A stretch of DNA of 64,000 bases from the NCBI GenBank assembly GCA_035390885.1, contig DAOOUW010000005.1:1-64000 (forward strand), read 5' to 3'. The notes beneath the pieces were generated by a model that worked only from the letters and a program-made list of their open reading frames with translations, ran no database searches and was not told the DNA's origin. This document shows, piece by piece, positions 60,119-64,000 of this stretch (within the stretch, counting starts at the first letter, position 1; the number at the start of each line of letters is the position of its first letter). A program made the translations under genes and the position numbers. Source of the DNA: JAOAFT01 sp035390885. GTDB lineage: Bacteria > Bacteroidota > Ignavibacteria > UBA10030.

Positions 60119-61795
60119 ATGGAAGCAATAGGATTATCTGTAATTGATTGGCTCATCATTCTGATTTATTTTGCATTTGTCATCGGTATCGGATTTTATT
60201 TGCGCCGTTATACTAAAAGTCATGAAGATTTTTTTCTCGCTGGTCGAAAGAATTCATCGTGGGTTGCGGGTTTAGCATTCCTTTCTGCAAATCTTGGAGC
60301 GCTCGAGCTCTTAGGAATGACGGGCAATACCTTTAAGTATGGAATGTATGTTGCGCATTTTTACTGGATTGGCGCAATTCCAGCAATGGTCTTCCTTGGC
60401 GTCTATATGATGCCCTTCTACTACAGCAGCAAAATACATTCTATTCCAGGTTATCTTAAATTGCGCTTTGACGAAAAAACTCGGGTACTCAACGGAATTG
60501 CTTTTGCTATCATGACGCTTCTTGTTTCTGGAATCAATCTCTATGCAATGGCGTTAGTGCTCCATACATTCTTAGGATGGAATTGGGATGTTAGTATGTG
60601 GATTTCTGCAATTACAGTTGCAGTCTATGTTGGATTGAGTGGATTGATGTCTGCAATTTTTACCGAGATCATTCAATTTTTTCTCATCTGGTTTGGACTG
60701 TTTCTCGTTTCAGTGTTAGGTTTAATTGAAATTGGAAGCGTCAATGAAATTCTTGCTCGCTTAAATCAATTTAGTCCCGATATATCGCTCACAACACTCT
60801 GGTCTTCGTCCGCCGATCCAATGAAAAATGGAATGCATGTGCATTGGGCTGGCATTGTGCTGGGACTTGGTTTTGTTCTTTCTTTCGGTTACTGGACGAC
60901 CGATTTTTTGGTAGTGCAGCGAGCATTCTCGGCGAAAGATCTTCGTTCGGCGCGAATGACGCCAATTCTTGCCTCGTTCTTTAAGATGGCATTGCCGTTC
61001 ATTGTTATTCTTGCAGGACTTATTGCAATTGTTCTATCGATCGATCCTAAGAGCGGTTTTCATCTACTACAGGATGGCGGTCAAATAAATTATGATTCAG
61101 CTCTTCCAATGCTCATTGCTCGGTACTATCCACCAGGTTTAGTCGGGCTTGGTGTAACGGCGCTCCTTGCAGGTTTTATGGCTGGACAAGCGGGAAATAT
61201 TAGCGCATTTAATACAGTGTGGACGTACGATATTTACAAAGCAGTTCTTAATCGTAATGCTTCGGACTCGCATTTGCTTTGGATGGGAAGAGTTTCCACA
61301 ATTGTTGGAGTTGCTATTTCTTTGATTACTGCGTACTGGGCAAAAAGTTTTCCAAGCATTATGGATTATATGCAGGCAATCTTTTCGTGGGTAAATGCGC
61401 CGCTCTTTGCAACAATGCTCCTTGGAATGTTCTTGTGGTGGATTACGCCGAACGGCGCTTTCTGGGGACTGATTACTGGAATGCTTTCATCTTTTTTGAT
61501 GTATCTTGCTGTAAAGTTTGAATGGATACCTCAGAGTTTGATAACTCTTTCTTCTGTGCAGAGCGATATGGCGGCAAATTTTTGGAGAGCATGGTGGGCT
61601 TGGCTCATCTGCGCTGTGGTAACAGTTGCGGTGAGTCTCTTGACAAAGAAGAAACCAAAAGAAGAACTTGTTGGATTGGTAAAAGGATTAACTCCCCAAA
61701 CTCTGGATGCGAATATTCCATTTGTGAAGAAGCCTGAATTCTATGCTCTTATCTCACTGGCAGTTTTTGTTTTACTGAATATTTGGTTCTGGTAA
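60119..61795 (+). CDS. sodium:solute symporter (SSS/SLC5 family), probable galactose/sugar uptake
   Basis: The 558-residue membrane protein has about 13-14 helices. YTKSHEDFFLAGRKNSSWVA (about 31-50) is the SSS loop after helix 1, followed by GLAFLSANLGALELLGMTGN. IHSIPGYLKLRFDEKTR fits sugar transporters of the SGLT branch, as does GVTALLAGFMAGQAGNISAF near 345. It lies between the LacI regulator and galK, so galactose or a related sugar is the expected cargo, driven by sodium. GGAAGGAGAAGAT precedes the ATG. Confidence 0.88.
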   Translation: MEAIGLSVIDWLIILIYFAFVIGIGFYLRRYTKSHEDFFLAGRKNSSWVAGLAFLSANLGALELLGMTGNTFKYGMYVAHFYWIGAIPAMVFLGVYMMPFYYSSKIHSIPGYLKLRFDEKTRVLNGIAFAIMTLLVSGINLYAMALVLHTFLGWNWDVSMWISAITVAVYVGLSGLMSAIFTEIIQFFLIWFGLFLVSVLGLIEIGSVNEILARLNQFSPDISLTTLWSSSADPMKNGMHVHWAGIVLGLGFVLSFGYWTTDFLVVQRAFSAKDLRSARMTPILASFFKMALPFIVILAGLIAIVLSIDPKSGFHLLQDGGQINYDSALPMLIARYYPPGLVGLGVTALLAGFMAGQAGNISAFNTVWTYDIYKAVLNRNASDSHLLWMGRVSTIVGVAISLITAYWAKSFPSIMDYMQAIFSWVNAPLFATMLLGMFLWWITPNGAFWGLITGMLSSFLMYLAVKFEWIPQSLITLSSVQSDMAANFWRAWWAWLICAVVTVAVSLLTKKKPKEELVGLVKGLTPQTLDANIPFVKKPEFYALISLAVFVLLNIWFW

Positions 61796-61804
61796 AGGAG
61801 GAAA

Positions 61805-62023
61805 ATGTTTATGGATGAACAACAACAGCAACAGGTTAAACCAATTTGGTATTTTGTAGGACTCATTTTGATGATTATGGGAGGAATAATTTTTTGTACT
61901 GGAATTTATTTGTACTTCCATCCTTCAATGAACCCTACTGTTTTAGCTGAAACTCACCCCAATCTCTGGTGGGGAAGTATTATGATATTGTTTGGATTTA
62001 TTATGTATAGAGTGTCGAAGTAA
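61805..62023 (+). CDS. small two-helix membrane protein in the gal operon
   Basis: The 72-residue protein (70 if the second ATG at 61811 is used; a TAAAGGAGG site could serve either) has a polar Gln-rich head and two hydrophobic helices (PIWYFVGLILMIMGGIIFCT, about 16-35; WWGSIMILFGFIMY, about 55-68). I do not recognise the family. It is 9 bp after the symporter and 13 bp before galK in one operon, so it may be an accessory subunit of the transporter; this is context only. Confidence 0.7.
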   Translation: MFMDEQQQQQVKPIWYFVGLILMIMGGIIFCTGIYLYFHPSMNPTVLAETHPNLWWGSIMILFGFIMYRVSK

Positions 62024-62036
62024 AGAAAATCTATAG

Positions 62037-63191
62037 ATGGATTATCGAAACGAAGTAGAAGAACAATTCCGACGGCGATTTAATGAGACTCCGTGTATCG
62101 TGCGTTCACCAGGAAGAATCAATCTTATTGGCGAGCATACAGATTATAACGATGGTTTTGTTTTGCCGGGCGCGATTGATAAAGCAATATATTTTGCAGT
62201 TACTCCACGGAACGACAATACAATTAGTCTTGTTGCTCTCGATGTCAATGAAGTTTCTCAATTCAATGTTGAATCTATTGTTCCGACAGGAACATGGCAA
62301 AAGTATATTCTTGGCGTAGTTGATCAGTTACAGAAACGTGGAATTTCTGTTGGTGGATTCAATTGTGTGTTTGGTGGAAATATTCCGATTGGCGCTGGAT
62401 TATCTTCGTCAGCTGCGGTAGAAGTTGGAATTGGCTTTGCACTCAATACAATTTTTGATTTTGGAATTTCAAAATCTGAACTTGCAACAATCGCTCAGCA
62501 TGCTGAACATGAATTTGTTGGAGTAAAATGTGGCATTATGGATCAGTATGCAAATATCTATGGTGAAAAAAATTCGGTCCTAAAAATTGATTGCCGTTCC
62601 CTTACCCATACGATCTATCCAATGAATCCAAACGTAAAGATTATGTTGTTCAATACTGGAGTTTCACATAATCTTGCATCATCAGAATATAACAAACGAC
62701 GCGCAGAATGCACCGAAGGAGTAAAAATCTTACGTCGATGGTATCCTCAAATTACTCATTTGAGAGATGGTACTCCTGAAATTCTCGAGCAGCATCGTTC
62801 AGCATTCGATTCAATAGTTTATCGGCGTTGTTTGTATGTTACAGAAGAAAATATTCGCGTTGAGAAAGCGTGTTTAGCTTTGAAGCAGAACGATCTTCGA
62901 ACGCTCGGTCAATTACTCTATGAATCTCACGAAGGTTTATCAAAAAAATATGAGGTAAGTTGCGCTGAGCTCGATTTCTTGGTAGATACCGTGCGATTGT
63001 TTCCTGAAGTTTATGGCGGGAGATTGATGGGCGGCGGCTTTGGCGGCTGTACAATCAACCTTGTGAACTCCGAAGCTGTGCAAGAGGTTAGTTTGTTCAT
63101 TGAGAAAAAATACGAAGAACGATTCTCGCGAAAATTAACAACATACATTGTATCACTATCAGATGGAACAAGCGTTGAGCAATTGGCATGA
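62037..63191 (+). CDS. galK: galactokinase
   Basis: GalK phosphorylates alpha-D-galactose, the first Leloir step. The 384-residue GHMP kinase has SPGRINLIGEHTDYNDGFVL (galactokinase signature, about 22-41), GGNIPIGAGLSSSAAVEVG (ATP loop, about 109-127), GVKCGIMDQYANIYG with the catalytic Asp near 170, and GGRLMGGGFGGCTINLV near 325-341. The length is normal. It overlaps the galT start by 5 bp, so the pair is coupled. Confidence 0.97.
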   Translation: MDYRNEVEEQFRRRFNETPCIVRSPGRINLIGEHTDYNDGFVLPGAIDKAIYFAVTPRNDNTISLVALDVNEVSQFNVESIVPTGTWQKYILGVVDQLQKRGISVGGFNCVFGGNIPIGAGLSSSAAVEVGIGFALNTIFDFGISKSELATIAQHAEHEFVGVKCGIMDQYANIYGEKNSVLKIDCRSLTHTIYPMNPNVKIMLFNTGVSHNLASSEYNKRRAECTEGVKILRRWYPQITHLRDGTPEILEQHRSAFDSIVYRRCLYVTEENIRVEKACLALKQNDLRTLGQLLYESHEGLSKKYEVSCAELDFLVDTVRLFPEVYGGRLMGGGFGGCTINLVNSEAVQEVSLFIEKKYEERFSRKLTTYIVSLSDGTSVEQLA

Positions 63192-64000
63192 AATCTATAG
63201 CTAATAATTTGGAATCTATTCCACATCGAAGAAAAAATATCCTTACCGGCGAATGGATTCTTGTGTCGCCTCATCGGACACAACGTCCATGGCAAGGTGA
63301 AGTACACAATACATCGGATGAGAAACGTCCAGCGTACGATCCTCAATGCTATCTCTGTCCTGGAAATAAACGAGCCAATGGTGAAACGAATCCTAATTAT
63401 ACAGGTACTTTTGTCTTCACAAATGATTTTTCGGCATTGCTTCCGGATTCGCCATCAGTTCGAGAAGTGAAAGACGAATTTTTTATCGCTCAAAGTGAAA
63501 AAGGTATTTGTCGTGTTGTAAATTATTCGCCTCGCCACGATCTTACATTAGCCGAGATGACGGCTCTTGAAATCGAAGCTGTCATTGATGTATGGATTGA
63601 TGAATTTAGGACTTTAGGCGCACAACCGTTTATCAACTATGTTCAAATTTTTGAGAACAAAGGTACAATGATGGGGAATAGCAATCCTCATCCGCATTGT
63701 CAAATTTGGGCGCAGGAACATATTCCGAACGAGCCTCAGAAAGAACAGAAACAATTTCTTCGATATTTTAGAAAACACAGACGAAGCTTGCTGGAGAAGT
63801 ATGGAGAGGCTGAGGTACGGTTGGGCGACCGAATAGTCTACGAGAATGATTCTTTCCTTGTTGTTGTTCCTTACTGGGGAATATGGCCCTTTGAAACGCT
63901 TCTCTTTCCAAAGAAGAAGCGAGCGACAATATTAGATTTAAAATTAGAAGAGAAAAATGATTTTGCTGATGCGCTGAAGATTGTTACTGTAAAGTACGAC
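63187..64000 (+). CDS. galT: galactose-1-phosphate uridylyltransferase (partial, runs off the window)
   Basis: The ATG at 63187 overlaps the galK stop. About 271 codons are visible: IPHRRKNILTGEWILVSPHR, CYLCPGNKRANGE (zinc-type Cys pair), VVNYSPRHDLTLAEM and MGNSNPHPHCQIWAQEHIP with the catalytic HPH triad. VVVPYWGIWPFETLLFPKKK follows. GalT exchanges UDP-glucose and galactose-1-phosphate in the Leloir pathway. The frame is open to base 64000, so the C-terminus is missing. No galE or galM is visible in the window. Confidence 0.97.

Overview
The window looks like a chromosomal segment of a Bacteroidota/Chlorobiota-lineage bacterium, most likely an Ignavibacteria- or Kapabacteria-like organism. 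Three large secreted proteins end in the type IX secretion (T9SS) sorting tail with the 'NYPNPFNP...' signature, a PorV/PorQ-type outer-membrane protein is encoded, and the Bat aerotolerance locus is complete. Promoters that can be read are sigma70-like (TTGACA or TTGCAT, 17 bp, TATAAT-type) rather than the Bacteroidales TTTG/TAnnTTTG type. This placement is inference from gene content; no rRNA is present. The GC content is moderate to low and drops visibly at about 20.8-23.5 kb and 41-46 kb.

Layout. 1-4670 (minus): a tight five-gene run, HisA-like protein, PfkB kinase, lysC, dapB and dapA (cut by the window edge), for the lysine/diaminopimelate branch. 4.8-10.1 kb (minus): a secreted GH2 glycosidase, an AMIN/Amidase_3 cell-wall amidase and a pilin-like protein. 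10.2-11.8 kb (minus): ogg2 and mutY, an overlapping 8-oxoguanine repair pair. 11.9-18.2 kb (plus): a T9SS-exported PLD-type protein, TatD and a HEAT-cyclophilin fusion. 18.2-26 kb: an accessory stretch between two near-identical composite repeats, holding a lectin/FG-GAP secreted protein, an AT-rich AlbA_2 gene, a BRCT gene and a T9SS beta-propeller. 26-34.3 kb (minus): moxR, DUF58, a DUF4381-like gene, batA, a batB-batC fusion, batD and batE. 34.5-37.9 kb: tRNA-Leu, tig, clpP, clpX. 38.2-41.1 kb: PorQ-like protein, adenosine deaminase, MBL hydrolase. 41.1-46.3 kb: an AT-rich glycan cluster (two GT-C-like membrane proteins, GT2, methyltransferase). 46.5-50.8 kb: secG, tRNA-Lys, rplM, rpsI, rpsB, tsf, pyrH, frr. 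51-55.1 kb: PspC and DUF5668-like membrane proteins, polA. 55.6-58.6 kb: a T9SS pectate lyase next to a T9SS-tail gene remnant. 59-64 kb: a LacI-regulated galactose locus (regulator, SSS symporter, small membrane protein, galK, galT cut by the window edge).

How it fits together. The secreted GH2, pectate lyase, FG-GAP protein and propeller suggest an organism that degrades plant-type polysaccharide, exports enzymes through T9SS, and takes galactose into the Leloir pathway under a LacI regulator with two CAAACGTTTG operators.

The most unusual content is non-coding. A family of about 116-bp double-hairpin intergenic repeats occurs at seven loci on both strands, two of them fused to further hairpin modules. 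Two promoters run directly into terminator-like hairpins at the predicted transcription start, upstream of tRNA-Leu/tig and secG. A three-way-junction RNA candidate ending in a U-tract lies between frr and the PspC gene.
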